The notes beneath the pieces were generated by a model that saw nothing but the letters and a program-made list of their open reading frames with translations, was not told the origin of the DNA and did no database searches. Shown in pieces: positions 1 through 8,415 of a stretch of DNA of 64,000 nt (positions within the stretch are counted from its first letter, which is position 1; each line of letters begins with the position of its first letter). Source of the stretch: CAYQJL01 sp964573295 (lineage in GTDB: Bacteria > Eisenbacteria > RBG-16-71-46 > CAIMUX01 > WJJG01); contig CAZNJE010000008.1 in assembly GCA_964573295.1 (NCBI GenBank), positions 1-64,000 on the forward strand. Reading direction: 5' to 3'. Both the position numbers and the translations under genes were made by a program.

Positions 1-24
1 ACCTTTGCCTGTACCTTTGCCTGT
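1..24. repeat. 12-bp direct repeat, two copies
   Basis: The unit acctttgcctgt occurs twice in tandem at the window edge and may continue to the left. In the open CHAT frame it reads TFAC-TFAC. Confidence 0.6.
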
Positions 25-1752
25 GGCTGCGTCCTTCATGGGTCGCACCATACCGATGCTGCTCAGGAAAAAAAGGGAAATCTGCGCTCAGGCAAAACTA
101 TTCTGAAATCGGGTGAGACGTTACCGGGCTTCGAACTTCTGCAAGAGGAACTCAGCGCGGCCGATGTGGCCTCCTTCCACAAACCGCCGGATCTCGCGCG
201 CATCCAGTCGATCCTGGACCACGAGACCGCGATCCTAGGCTACCTCTGGGCCACCGGGATCGACCGGAGCGAGTATGTGGCCGGCTACGTCATCCGCCGT
301 GACGGACCGGTGGTCTGGTATCCGATCGAGCCGCGCTCGGAGCAAACCTCAACGCTCAAGCGCTGGTGGAAGCGGCTGAAAGGCATGTTGGGGGAATCGG
401 CGTCCCCGGAGCCGGTCATGACCTGCGCGAACGACCAGCGCCGGATGCGACAATGGCTGTCACACCGGCCCGCGCTACGGCATGCGAGTCATCCGGGCGA
501 TCAGGCGCCGGATCCGTCCGCCATCCGGGACCGCGACGCGGTACTCAGCTCGGAGGTCCATCCTGACGCCCGAGCTTTCTGGCATCGTTACCTCTGCCCG
601 CTCATGCCTGAACTGGAGGGGGTGCGGCAACTGATCGTCATCCCGAGCGGCCCTATGCTTGGCCTTCCCGTCGAGGCGCTGCCGATCGGCGATACCGGTG
701 AGACGATGGCCGATCGCTACATGATCAGCTATGCGCCATCGGCCACCGTATATGCGCACCTGATGGAGATCGCACCCAGCCCGTGCGATGCGAGCGCGCC
801 CGGACTCTGTTTGGCGCTGGGCGACCCTCCTTTTGGTGACGCTTCATCTCAGGCCGGTCTTCCTCCGGCAGCCGATGGACCTCCCGACACCGGCTCCCCT
901 CCGATTGCCACTGTACCTCCCGGCACCGGCTCCCTCCGCGAGGCACACGGTGAGGCTATCCCGCCAGGTGGGATGAGCCCCCCGTCGCCCTTCCGTTCAG
1001 CGGCTCTCGACGATCTCACACTCGGCCCTGATCCCGAAGCGGTTCTGCGCAGCGCCGCGCTGGCGGGCAATCCGTCGGCACTGGCCAGCCTGCGCAGCTT
1101 GCCGGCATCGCGCGATGAAGCCCACGCGGTCGTTGCCTGTCATGGCGAGGGCAGCGTGTTGCTGCTGGGACGCGATGCCTCCGAAGTCACCCTGGCAGAG
1201 ATGGCCTCGATGGGAGAGCTGGGCCGGTTTCGGACGCTGCACCTGGCCACCCACGCGCTGCTCGACAACGAGGTCCCCCGCCGGTCCGCCCTGGTGGTAT
1301 CACAGGCGGACTTGCCCGATCCCTATGAGGCCGTTCTTGCTCACCAACGCGTCTATGACGGACTCATCGAGGCACAGGAAGTCGTCGGTGAGTGGCGACT
1401 CGATGCGGATCTTGTCACCCTCAGCGCATGTGAAAGCGGCCTCGGCGCCTACGTGGCCGGCGAAGGACACGTGGGGTTGGCATACAGCTTCTTCGAATCC
1501 GGCGCTCGGGCACTTCTGGTGAGCCTGTGGCAGATAGAGGATCGCAGCACCGCTTTATTGATGAAGCGTTTCTACCACAACTGGCTGAGTGGCGAAGCCG
1601 AGGAAGCCCCCTCCGGCCGCCGCCTCACGAAAGCCGAGGCCTTACGCGAGGCCAAGCGCTGGCTGCGCGACTGGACCGATGAATCGGGCCGTCGGCCTTA
1701 CGCCCATCCATTCTACTGGGCGGGATTCGTGTTGTTAGGCGATCCGCGCTAG
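1..1752 (+). CDS. CHAT-domain protein (5' end missing)
   Basis: This is the C-terminal part of a CHAT (caspase HetF-associated with TPRs) protein. The reading frame is open from base 1, so the N-terminus is probably outside the window; a GTG at 166 is the best internal start if it is not. The peptidase-like core shows both expected residues: His in LATHALLD (codon 1252-1254) and Cys in SACESGLG (codon 1429-1431). These are followed by the typical GEGHVGLAYSFFESGARALLVSLW stretch, split here by its normal strand-helix pattern, and an ending FYWAGFVLLGDPR. A Pro/Gly-rich low-complexity insert (bases about 840-1010) interrupts the domain before the His. The family are caspase-clan cysteine peptidases, often fused to TPRs, so TPRs upstream are likely. 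It shares general architecture with the TPR-CHAT protein at 34343-38140. Substrate unknown. Confidence 0.85.
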   Translation, partial: TFACTFACGCVLHGSHHTDAAQEKKGNLRSGKTILKSGETLPGFELLQEELSAADVASFHKPPDLARIQSILDHETAILGYLWATGIDRSEYVAGYVIRRDGPVVWYPIEPRSEQTSTLKRWWKRLKGMLGESASPEPVMTCANDQRRMRQWLSHRPALRHASHPGDQAPDPSAIRDRDAVLSSEVHPDARAFWHRYLCPLMPELEGVRQLIVIPSGPMLGLPVEALPIGDTGETMADRYMISYAPSATVYAHLMEIAPSPCDASAPGLCLALGDPPFGDASSQAGLPPAADGPPDTGSPPIATVPPGTGSLREAHGEAIPPGGMSPPSPFRSAALDDLTLGPDPEAVLRSAALAGNPSALASLRSLPASRDEAHAVVACHGEGSVLLLGRDASEVTLAEMASMGELGRFRTLHLATHALLDNEVPRRSALVVSQADLPDPYEAVLAHQRVYDGLIEAQEVVGEWRLDADLVTLSACESGLGAYVAGEGHVGLAYSFFESGARALLVSLWQIEDRSTALLMKRFYHNWLSGEAEEAPSGRRLTKAEALREAKRWLRDWTDESGRRPYAHPFYWAGFVLLGDPR

Positions 1753-1777
1753 GTGGCGGGTGGCGCCAGGCGCGACG

Positions 1778-1856
1778 GCAGCACCACCTCCGTGCCGCGG
1801 CAGCACGACCTCCGTACCGCGGCAGCACCCCCTCCACGCTACGGCAGCACCACCAC
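1778..1856. repeat. Imperfect tandem repeat between convergent genes
   Basis: About four imperfect copies of a roughly 22-24 bp unit, core cggcagcaccacctccg, fill the space between the CHAT gene and the convergent secreted-protein gene. They run into the 3' end of the latter around its stop codon (1839-1841). Confidence 0.6.
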
Positions 1857-2621
1857 TCGCCGGTTCCCTTCGGGCTCCCCGTCCAGGCGGATCTCGCAAA
1901 AGTACGTTCCCGCCGGCAATTCGGCGCCCCCCTCGGTCTGGCCATCCCAGACGAGATCGTGCTTGCCGGCCGGCAAACGACCGAACTCGACCGTGCGCAT
2001 CAGGCCACCGGCCAGATCGTAGACCACGAGCGTGACCTCGGCCGCCGATGCCAGGGTGGCCGTGACGGTCGGTCCGGCCGCTTCGGCCGAAGACCCCGGC
2101 GCCGGAAGGGTGAACTCGCGGACGAAGAAGCCCGCCAGATCGCTGCCCTGGTACTGGACGCCGGTGAAGAGGATCTCGTCGAGGCCGTCGGCGTCGATGT
2201 CCTCGAGGCGGGGCGCGAAGCGTGGCGAGCCGCGAACGGCGCCTTCAGCCTCACCCACGTAGATCTGCGCGAACTCCGCCCGCCCCAAGCTCCAGTCGAG
2301 GTTTCCAGTGGCCGCATCCACGAGAAACAGGCGGGTGAAGACGGCGTCTTCGTCGGCCCACGCCAGCAACACCTCCGCGCCGGCATCCAGGTCCGCATTG
2401 CCCGTGTCGCAAAGGATGAGCGTGCCCGTGCGCCCCGGCACTTGCCAGGCGCTCTTGTGCCCATACTGCGCCGCGGCGGTTGACGCCGACGCGCCGAGGA
2501 CGACGAGCAAGAACAGGATCACTAGAGCCCGCCGGTTGCCACTCTGCCCCAGCCGGGGCGGTACCGCCCGTACGCTTGCGCACGTTTCCGCAACCATGTC
2601 CAAAACCATGGAAATCACCAT
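1839..2621 (-). CDS. Secreted protein with FlgD-Ig-like C-terminal domain
   Basis: A 260-residue secreted protein. The start chosen is the ATG at 2621 because AGAAGGGGGGAG precedes it by about four bases; an upstream in-frame start would add about 100 implausible residues. A basic N-region and hydrophobic core (ALVILFLLVVLGASAS) ending at TAAAQ form a signal peptide. The middle has FG-GAP/VCBS-like features (DTGNADLDAGAEVLLAW and DIDADGLDEILFTG), as in beta-propeller blades. The last 80 residues form a FlgD-Ig-like module (VVYDLAGGLMRTVEFG, GTYFCEIRLDG) ending RRVVVLP. In FCB-type bacteria such tails often sit on exported proteins, sometimes as sorting domains. Function unknown; probably a cell-surface or periplasmic protein. 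Confidence 0.75.
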   Translation of the reverse strand: MVISMVLDMVAETCASVRAVPPRLGQSGNRRALVILFLLVVLGASASTAAAQYGHKSAWQVPGRTGTLILCDTGNADLDAGAEVLLAWADEDAVFTRLFLVDAATGNLDWSLGRAEFAQIYVGEAEGAVRGSPRFAPRLEDIDADGLDEILFTGVQYQGSDLAGFFVREFTLPAPGSSAEAAGPTVTATLASAAEVTLVVYDLAGGLMRTVEFGRLPAGKHDLVWDGQTEGGAELPAGTYFCEIRLDGEPEGNRRVVVLP

Positions 2622-2980
2622 CGTCTCCCCCCTTCTGTGGTCGGAACCGGCTTCAGAATACCAAACCGCGTAGAGGCAGGTGAACACCGTCTGATGGAAT
2701 CCACGAAGTCCATGGGATGAAGGCAGGCGAACGCCCGGAAGAATCATCAGCCAGTCTTCCGGGCGTTCATGCACGGCGTCACGCCGTTGACACCTGTGGG
2801 CCGGACATGCCGTCGGGCCGGCCATGGCGCCGGGCTGGCCATGGCGCCGAGCTGGCCATCGCACCCGGCCGCCCTTGCGCTGCCCGTCGGCCCTCGTCAC
2901 GTCGCCGACGCCGCTGGAGGCCGCACGCATCAGAGGCTTCTAGCGCGCGGGGAGAGCTTTCCCTCGTCCAGCCGAATCAC
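2622..2980. other. Gene-free spacer with GGCCATGGCGCC repeats
   Basis: No supported gene in 359 bases between two minus-strand genes. It holds the ribosome-binding site of the downstream gene and, at 2813-2872, three imperfect copies of an approximately 16-base unit (gctggccatggcgccg). No clear promoter or T-tailed terminator was seen. Confidence 0.5.
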
Positions 2981-4402
2981 TTAGTGATCCGCCACCCAGG
3001 ACCGGATCAGGGCCCAGCTCCACCCGGGCGCCTGCTCGCCTGCGAAGAGGTCCACGTGGCCGAGGGCGTGGAGCCGGTACTCGGGAGCAGATTGTTGATC
3101 GAAGACTTCGCTCGTGATGTCCGTGCTGCCCAGCAAGCTCAGGGTGTGAAGCCCATACTCGCCGAAGCCGCCCCCGGCGCCGACATAGAGCACGGGCACG
3201 TTGATCTCGCCCAGGTGGTCGTCGTAAGGAAGATCCTCCGAATCGCAGGCCACCTGCATGAGCTCCAGCATCGAGCGCACCGGCGTGTAGGGCGACCACA
3301 GCTCAATGAAGTCGAGCCAGAAGTCGTCGGAGACGTTGACGAGGGCGATTGGGACCCCCGCCTCGTTGAACTCGCCGGTCACGAGATGGTAGCCCGGCAC
3401 CAGGCCGCCCTCCCCCTCGAAGCTGGAGCCATAGGCCAGTGCCGCCTGGTAGTTTGTCATACCCGGATAGAACTCCGACGGGACACCTGGTGCGTTGCGC
3501 GCGAGCCGACTGAGCTCTCGTCCAAACTTACCCCCCGAGTCGTGGTACGTGTGTTCGTCCAGCAAACCCTGGAAGTAACCCGCGCCCCCGCAGGCCGCCA
3601 GCTGGCACTCATCGCAGTCGGTCTTGAAGTGGTAATCGACGTTTATGAACCCCTTCACGTGCCGGTGGCCGCGGGGCATCTGGGTCTCCATGTTCAGATA
3701 GGCGTAGCCGATGTAGCCGCCGTAGCTGTAGCCCAGAAAGTGCATCTTGCGCCAGCCGTTGCCTGTGATGAGGCGGATCAGGCGGGCGGCCCCCAATGCG
3801 GTGCGCATATCGGCGATGTCGGTGTCGGTGTTCCAGTCGGCCATGAAGCCGAACTCCTCGGTCTCCTCCGGCACCAGGGCCCAGCGCAAGTCTACGCCCC
3901 ACACGTCCACGCCGTCCTCGGCCAGGGCGATCGGCATCGCGTGATCGGACGGCACCGAGGTCGAGTAGAGACCGGTCAGGAAAATCTCGCGGAACAGCCC
4001 CGGAGAGCCGTGCACGAACATCACCGACTTCTTGGCCCTGATCGGGCAGAAGGGAAACCGCTCCTTGACCACCCGGTGCAGTCCCATCACGTCGTAGGGA
4101 CCGTCGCCGACCTGGATCTGCATGCTGTAGAGCGCGATGTCGTCGGTGAGCTGGACTCGTTCGAAACCATGGATCGGGCCGTGTTGCCCCTGGGCGAGCG
4201 TCACACCGGCAGTGGCCAGATCCTCTTCGGTTGCCTCTGTCGGCCAGCCCGCCTGCTCGACGATCGACCATGCCAGCGCCTCGCTGCGCTCACTGACCGT
4301 TTGGGCCGAAACCGGTTCGGCCGGGGCGACGGGTTGTTCCTCGGAACAGCCAGTCAGAACCAATCCACACAAGAGCAAGGCATACAGGAACTTCCTTCGC
4401 AT
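2981..4402 (-). CDS. Alpha/beta-hydrolase lipoprotein
   Basis: A 473-residue predicted lipoprotein serine hydrolase. The N-terminus MRRKFLYALLLCGLVLTGC is a lipoprotein signal with acylated Cys19; AAGGAGGTG lies five bases before the ATG. The alpha/beta-hydrolase fold shows an oxyanion-type VHGSPG (His131), the nucleophile elbow GYSYGG (Ser226) and a late GHVDLF His near residue 448; an acid in the segment around residues 390-420 would complete the triad. The region from about residue 255 to 370 is a large lid insert. Substrate cannot be told from sequence. A truncated paralogue of the lid lies at 13365-13901. It is a separate minus-strand gene downstream of the GPP34 gene (153-base gap). Confidence 0.8.
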   Translation of the reverse strand: MRRKFLYALLLCGLVLTGCSEEQPVAPAEPVSAQTVSERSEALAWSIVEQAGWPTEATEEDLATAGVTLAQGQHGPIHGFERVQLTDDIALYSMQIQVGDGPYDVMGLHRVVKERFPFCPIRAKKSVMFVHGSPGLFREIFLTGLYSTSVPSDHAMPIALAEDGVDVWGVDLRWALVPEETEEFGFMADWNTDTDIADMRTALGAARLIRLITGNGWRKMHFLGYSYGGYIGYAYLNMETQMPRGHRHVKGFINVDYHFKTDCDECQLAACGGAGYFQGLLDEHTYHDSGGKFGRELSRLARNAPGVPSEFYPGMTNYQAALAYGSSFEGEGGLVPGYHLVTGEFNEAGVPIALVNVSDDFWLDFIELWSPYTPVRSMLELMQVACDSEDLPYDDHLGEINVPVLYVGAGGGFGEYGLHTLSLLGSTDITSEVFDQQSAPEYRLHALGHVDLFAGEQAPGWSWALIRSWVADH

Positions 4403-4556
4403 GGGGCACCTCCTTCGTGAAGCCGTCCGCGTGCGCCCCCCCCGGGGGAGTCACATCACTGGGATTTCCGATGGGGCGGGGCCGGGATCGGATGAGCCCC
4501 TCTCCCTGCAATGGAAACGCGCCCCACAGCAGGAATTCGGAAGGGAATCGGGCGGG

Positions 4557-5243
4557 TTAGTTGAACACGGCCGGCATGATGACCGCCACCATGATGGCGG
4601 CGTTGACGGCATCGACGACCTCTTTGGTCGCACGGGCGGTGTGACTGCCTTCGGCGATCCGCTTGATCCGCTCCTGCCGCGGCTTCAAGTCGGCCTTGTC
4701 GAACTTGGTTCGAAGAAGGTGGGTCTGATGGCCCAACGCAACCAGGATCGCGTCGCGCGGATCCACCTCGGGCTGCTCGCCGAAGATCGCCCCGCGCAGT
4801 CGCTCCACGAGCTGTCGTTCGGGCCCCGGATCGATCTCGGGGTAGATCTTGCGCGTAAAGATGCCCAGCACCTTGTCCTCGTCGGCGCGCAGAATCCCCC
4901 GACGGCAGAGCTGCAGGGCCGTTCGCGCTTTGAGGTCTTTCATCCGCGCCAGCTTGCGCACCCAGTCGGTAAGCGGTTTGCGGCTGTTCTGCTCCGAGAT
5001 CAGCTTGATCGCCTCATCGAGCACAGGATCACCCAGACGCCTGGAATCGGTCAGTCGCACGAGGGGCTTGTCCTTCTTCTCGCTCTCGGGCTCGAGGGTG
5101 ATTCGCTTCTGCAGAAGCAGCTCTGTGATCGCGGCGGCCGCGAGCGGGTACTCGATCGATCCGGAGGTGGCCACCGTGCCGGCATCTTCACGAAGTGCCA
5201 ACAGCATGAACTCCTCATGCAGATAGAGATCCTCCCGGGTCAT
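4557..5243 (-). CDS. GPP34/GOLPH3-family protein
   Basis: A 228-residue protein with the GPP34 (Golgi phosphoprotein 3) pattern: N-terminal LHEEFMLLALREDAGT, an early SIEYPLAAAAITELLLQKR helix, RLTDSRRLGDPVLDEAIKLI, then helical repeats and a C-terminal DAVNAAIMVAVIMPAV amphipathic helix. In eukaryotes GOLPH3 binds PI4P and retains glycosyltransferases in the Golgi; bacterial members are known, chiefly in Actinobacteria, with no settled role. GGAGGAGG is six bases before the ATG. It follows the RND pump gene by 79 bases on the same strand and may be cotranscribed. A membrane-peripheral role is inferred from the family. Confidence 0.8.
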   Translation of the reverse strand: MTREDLYLHEEFMLLALREDAGTVATSGSIEYPLAAAAITELLLQKRITLEPESEKKDKPLVRLTDSRRLGDPVLDEAIKLISEQNSRKPLTDWVRKLARMKDLKARTALQLCRRGILRADEDKVLGIFTRKIYPEIDPGPERQLVERLRGAIFGEQPEVDPRDAILVALGHQTHLLRTKFDKADLKPRQERIKRIAEGSHTARATKEVVDAVNAAIMVAVIMPAVFN

Positions 5244-5322
5244 GGATACCTCCTCCGGATCAGATGTGCAGCCGGTAAGACGCCTCCACTACGGTAGGAG
5301 CCGAGGTCGAGGCCGTCAACCA

Positions 5323-8300
5323 TCAGGAAACCTCGGCCAGTTCCTCCTTCAGCTGCTGCGACCGATCCTGCAGGCGCGTCAGGCGCGACATCAGCATGTA
5401 GACGATCGGCACCAGGATCAAGGTCAAGAAGGTCGAGAAGAACATGCCCCCCACGATGACGATGCCCAGCGGCTGGCGGGCCTCGGCGCCCGCGCCCCAA
5501 CCCAGCGCGATCGGCAGCACGCCGAAGATGGTCGAGAGCGAGGTCATCAGGATCGGACGCAGCCGGATCCGCGCGGCCTCGACCACCGCATCGAGCGCGC
5601 TGCGGCCCGCGCGGCGGAGCTGATTCGAGAACTCCACGATCAAGATCGCGTTCTTGGTCACCAGACCGATCAGCATGACCATCCCGATCTGCGAGAAGAT
5701 GTTGAGGCTGAGACCGAAGATCCACAGCGATGCGATCGCCCCCACCACCGCCAGCGGCACCGAGAAGAGAATCGTCAAGGGGTGGATGAAGCTCTCAAAC
5801 TGGGCGGCCAGGACCAGGAAGATGAAGATCACAGCAAGCAAGAACATGAAGTAGAGCGTGGAGCTCGACTCCCGGAACTCGAGCGACTGGCCGGCGAGCG
5901 CGGTGCGGACGCCCGGCGGCAAGCTCTCGGAGGCGATGCGATCCAGATCGCCCAACGCGGTGCCCAGGTCCACCCCGGGCGCCAGATTGGCCGTCAGGGT
6001 CGTCGAGCGCGACCGGTTGTAGTGGTTCAGTTCCTTGGGCGCCGCCGTCTCCTTCACCTCGACGACGGTGGCGAGCTGGATGAGCTCGCCGTTGCCGGCG
6101 CGCAGGTAGACTTCGTCGATCACATCGGGCGTGGCCCGGTCCTCGGGACGGACCTGAGCGATGACATCATACTGCTTCGCCCCCCGCTTGAAGTCGCCCA
6201 CCACGCGACCGCCCAGAAGCATCTCGAGGGTCGAGCCGATCTCGGTCACCGATACACCCAGGCGCGCGGCGCGGTCGCGGTCGATGTTGATCTGAAGCTC
6301 GGGCTTGTTGAGCGTCAGGTCCGAATCGAGGTTGATCAAGTAGCCCAGCTCCGAGGCCTTGGCCATCAAGACCCCCATCGCCTCTTCGAGCTTCTCGTAA
6401 CTCTCGGCCTGGAGAACATACTCGACCGGGCTCGAGGAGAACCGTCCGCCCAGACTCGGGGGGTTGACCAGGAAGGCCTGAATGCCGGGGATCGAGAAGA
6501 CCCGCGGGAAGAGCTCGGCCACCACCTGTTGCTGGGACTTGGCGCGCTCGTCGCGCGGGGTGAGGCGGAAGAAGGCAAAGCCGTTGGTGACCCGGCCCGG
6601 ACCGCCGAAGCCCAGGCCCGTAGCGGTGAAGAGCCCCGCGTGCTCGGGCCGGCTCATGAGGATCTCCTCGAGCTGGCGCACGTAGCGGTCGGTGTAGTCC
6701 AGGGTCGACCCCTCCGGCGCCACGACGATCGCGAAGGCGATGTTGCGATCCTCGGTGGGGACGAGTTCCTGCGGCAGCTCGCGGAACAAGAAGGCCGCCA
6801 CGGCCACCGCGGCCGCGCTGCCCAGGATCACCAGCCAGCGCAGGCGCAGCGCTAACCGCAGCGATCCGGTGTAGAGCCGGTCGAGCCACGCGAAGAAAGC
6901 ATCGAAGGAGCGGCTGGCCCAGTTGGCCCTGGTACCGTGCAGGGGGCTCAAGAACCTCGAACAGAGCATGGGCGTCAGCGTGAGCGCCACGAAGCTCGAG
7001 ATGATGACCGCCACCGCGAGCGAGACGCCGAACTCGTTGAACAGCCGGCCCACCGAACCGGTCAAGAAGGCCAGCGGCAGGAAGACGGCAACAAGGGCGG
7101 CAGTGGTGGCGATGATCGCGAAACCCACCTCACGAGCGCCGTCCCAGGCCGCCCGCAGGCGCGGCTTACCCATCTCGATGTGACGGTAGATGTTCTCGAG
7201 CATGACAATGCCGTCATCGACCACCAGGCCGATCGCCAGCACGAAGGCCAGGAGTGTCAGGATGTTGATCGTGAAGCCCAGGAAGTACATCAGGGCAAAC
7301 GCGCCCAGGATCGAGATCGGGATCGCGATGGCCGGAATGAAGGTGGCGCGCAGGCTCTTGAGGAAGGCGAGCACCACCAGGAGCACGAGTCCCAGGGCGA
7401 AGAGAATCGTGCGGGCCACCTCCTCGATCGAGTCGCTGATGAAGGCGGAGGAGTCGAAGGCCACGCGCAGACTCATGCCTTCGGGCAGGGAAGCGCGCAG
7501 GCCAGGGATTGCCTGGCGCACCTCCTCGGCCACCTCAACCGTGCTGGCCTTCGTTTGCTTCACGACGCCCATACCGATCGAGGGAACGCCATTGTAACGT
7601 GTGATCGACCGTTCGTCCTCCGGCCCCACGGTCACCTCGGCCACGTCACGCAAGCGCACCTTGTAGTCGCCGCGCTGGGCGAGGACGATCGCCCCGAACT
7701 CCTCGGCGGTCTGCAGTTCCCCGCGCGTGCGCACCGAGAACTCGCGCTGGTCGCCTTCCACCCGTCCGCCGGGAATCTCGGCATTGCCGGTGCGGATGGC
7801 CCGCTCGATATCCACCGTGGTGAGGCCCCGGGCGGCCATGCGCTGGGTGTCGAGCCAGACCCGCATCGCGTAGCGGCGGTCGCCGCCCACGAAGATCGAG
7901 CCCACCCCCGGCAGCCGCTGCAGCACGTCCTTGAGCACGACATCGGCGTACTCGCTCATCTCGAGGGGCGAGTGCCGGTCGCTCGAGAGCGCGAGCCACA
8001 TGATCGGCTGCGCGTTGACGTCCACCTTGGCCACCACTGGATCATCGGCCTCCCGCGGCAGCCGGCCCCGGATGCGTGAGACGCGGTCGCGCACCTCGTT
8101 GGCGGATTCCTCCACATCCTGATTCAGCTCGAACTCGATCGTGATGCGCGAACCCTGCTCCTGGCTCGAGGAGGTGATCGTCTTGACGCCCTCGAGGGTG
8201 GAGAGCGATTCCTCGATGACATCGGTGATCTCGGCCTCGATCACGCCCGGGCTCGCGCCCCGGTAGAAAGTCGTGATCGAGACGACCGGCGGATCGATGT

Positions 8301-8415
8301 CGGGGTATTCACGCACCGGCAGCCGCGAGAAGGCGATCACGCCGAAGAGGACGATGACCAGGCTCATCACCGTCGCGAAGACGGGCCGCTTGATTGAGAT
8401 TTCGCTCAGTTTCAT
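5323..8415 (-). CDS. RND efflux transporter permease (AcrB/HAE1 type)
   Basis: A 1030-residue inner-membrane proton-driven pump subunit, normal length for the AcrB/MexB family. It begins with the typical MKLSEISIKRPVFATVMSL and has twelve predicted membrane spans with two large periplasmic loops. The proton-relay residues are present: the paired Asp in GLVVDDGIVMLENIYRH (TM4) and Lys in GLVTKNAILIVEFSNQL (TM10). Its ATG overlaps the stop of the adaptor gene (8412-8415), which itself overlaps the TolC gene, so the three subunits of a tripartite pump are translationally coupled. Substrates probably hydrophobic or amphiphilic; drug efflux is the usual role but is not shown here. Confidence 0.95.
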   Translation of the reverse strand: MKLSEISIKRPVFATVMSLVIVLFGVIAFSRLPVREYPDIDPPVVSITTFYRGASPGVIEAEITDVIEESLSTLEGVKTITSSSQEQGSRITIEFELNQDVEESANEVRDRVSRIRGRLPREADDPVVAKVDVNAQPIMWLALSSDRHSPLEMSEYADVVLKDVLQRLPGVGSIFVGGDRRYAMRVWLDTQRMAARGLTTVDIERAIRTGNAEIPGGRVEGDQREFSVRTRGELQTAEEFGAIVLAQRGDYKVRLRDVAEVTVGPEDERSITRYNGVPSIGMGVVKQTKASTVEVAEEVRQAIPGLRASLPEGMSLRVAFDSSAFISDSIEEVARTILFALGLVLLVVLAFLKSLRATFIPAIAIPISILGAFALMYFLGFTINILTLLAFVLAIGLVVDDGIVMLENIYRHIEMGKPRLRAAWDGAREVGFAIIATTAALVAVFLPLAFLTGSVGRLFNEFGVSLAVAVIISSFVALTLTPMLCSRFLSPLHGTRANWASRSFDAFFAWLDRLYTGSLRLALRLRWLVILGSAAAVAVAAFLFRELPQELVPTEDRNIAFAIVVAPEGSTLDYTDRYVRQLEEILMSRPEHAGLFTATGLGFGGPGRVTNGFAFFRLTPRDERAKSQQQVVAELFPRVFSIPGIQAFLVNPPSLGGRFSSSPVEYVLQAESYEKLEEAMGVLMAKASELGYLINLDSDLTLNKPELQINIDRDRAARLGVSVTEIGSTLEMLLGGRVVGDFKRGAKQYDVIAQVRPEDRATPDVIDEVYLRAGNGELIQLATVVEVKETAAPKELNHYNRSRSTTLTANLAPGVDLGTALGDLDRIASESLPPGVRTALAGQSLEFRESSSTLYFMFLLAVIFIFLVLAAQFESFIHPLTILFSVPLAVVGAIASLWIFGLSLNIFSQIGMVMLIGLVTKNAILIVEFSNQLRRAGRSALDAVVEAARIRLRPILMTSLSTIFGVLPIALGWGAGAEARQPLGIVIVGGMFFSTFLTLILVPIVYMLMSRLTRLQDRSQQLKEELAEVS

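Noticed and set aside
2717..4420. Plus-strand 567-codon frame opposite the hydrolase gene
   Set aside because: The minus strand has a lipoprotein signal, GxSxG and a strong Shine-Dalgarno; the plus-strand frame has none of these.
5242..6855. Long plus-strand open frame opposite the RND pump gene (537 codons)
   Set aside because: It is an antisense shadow of a very well conserved RND gene in GC-rich DNA, with an His/Gln/Arg-rich composition and no family.
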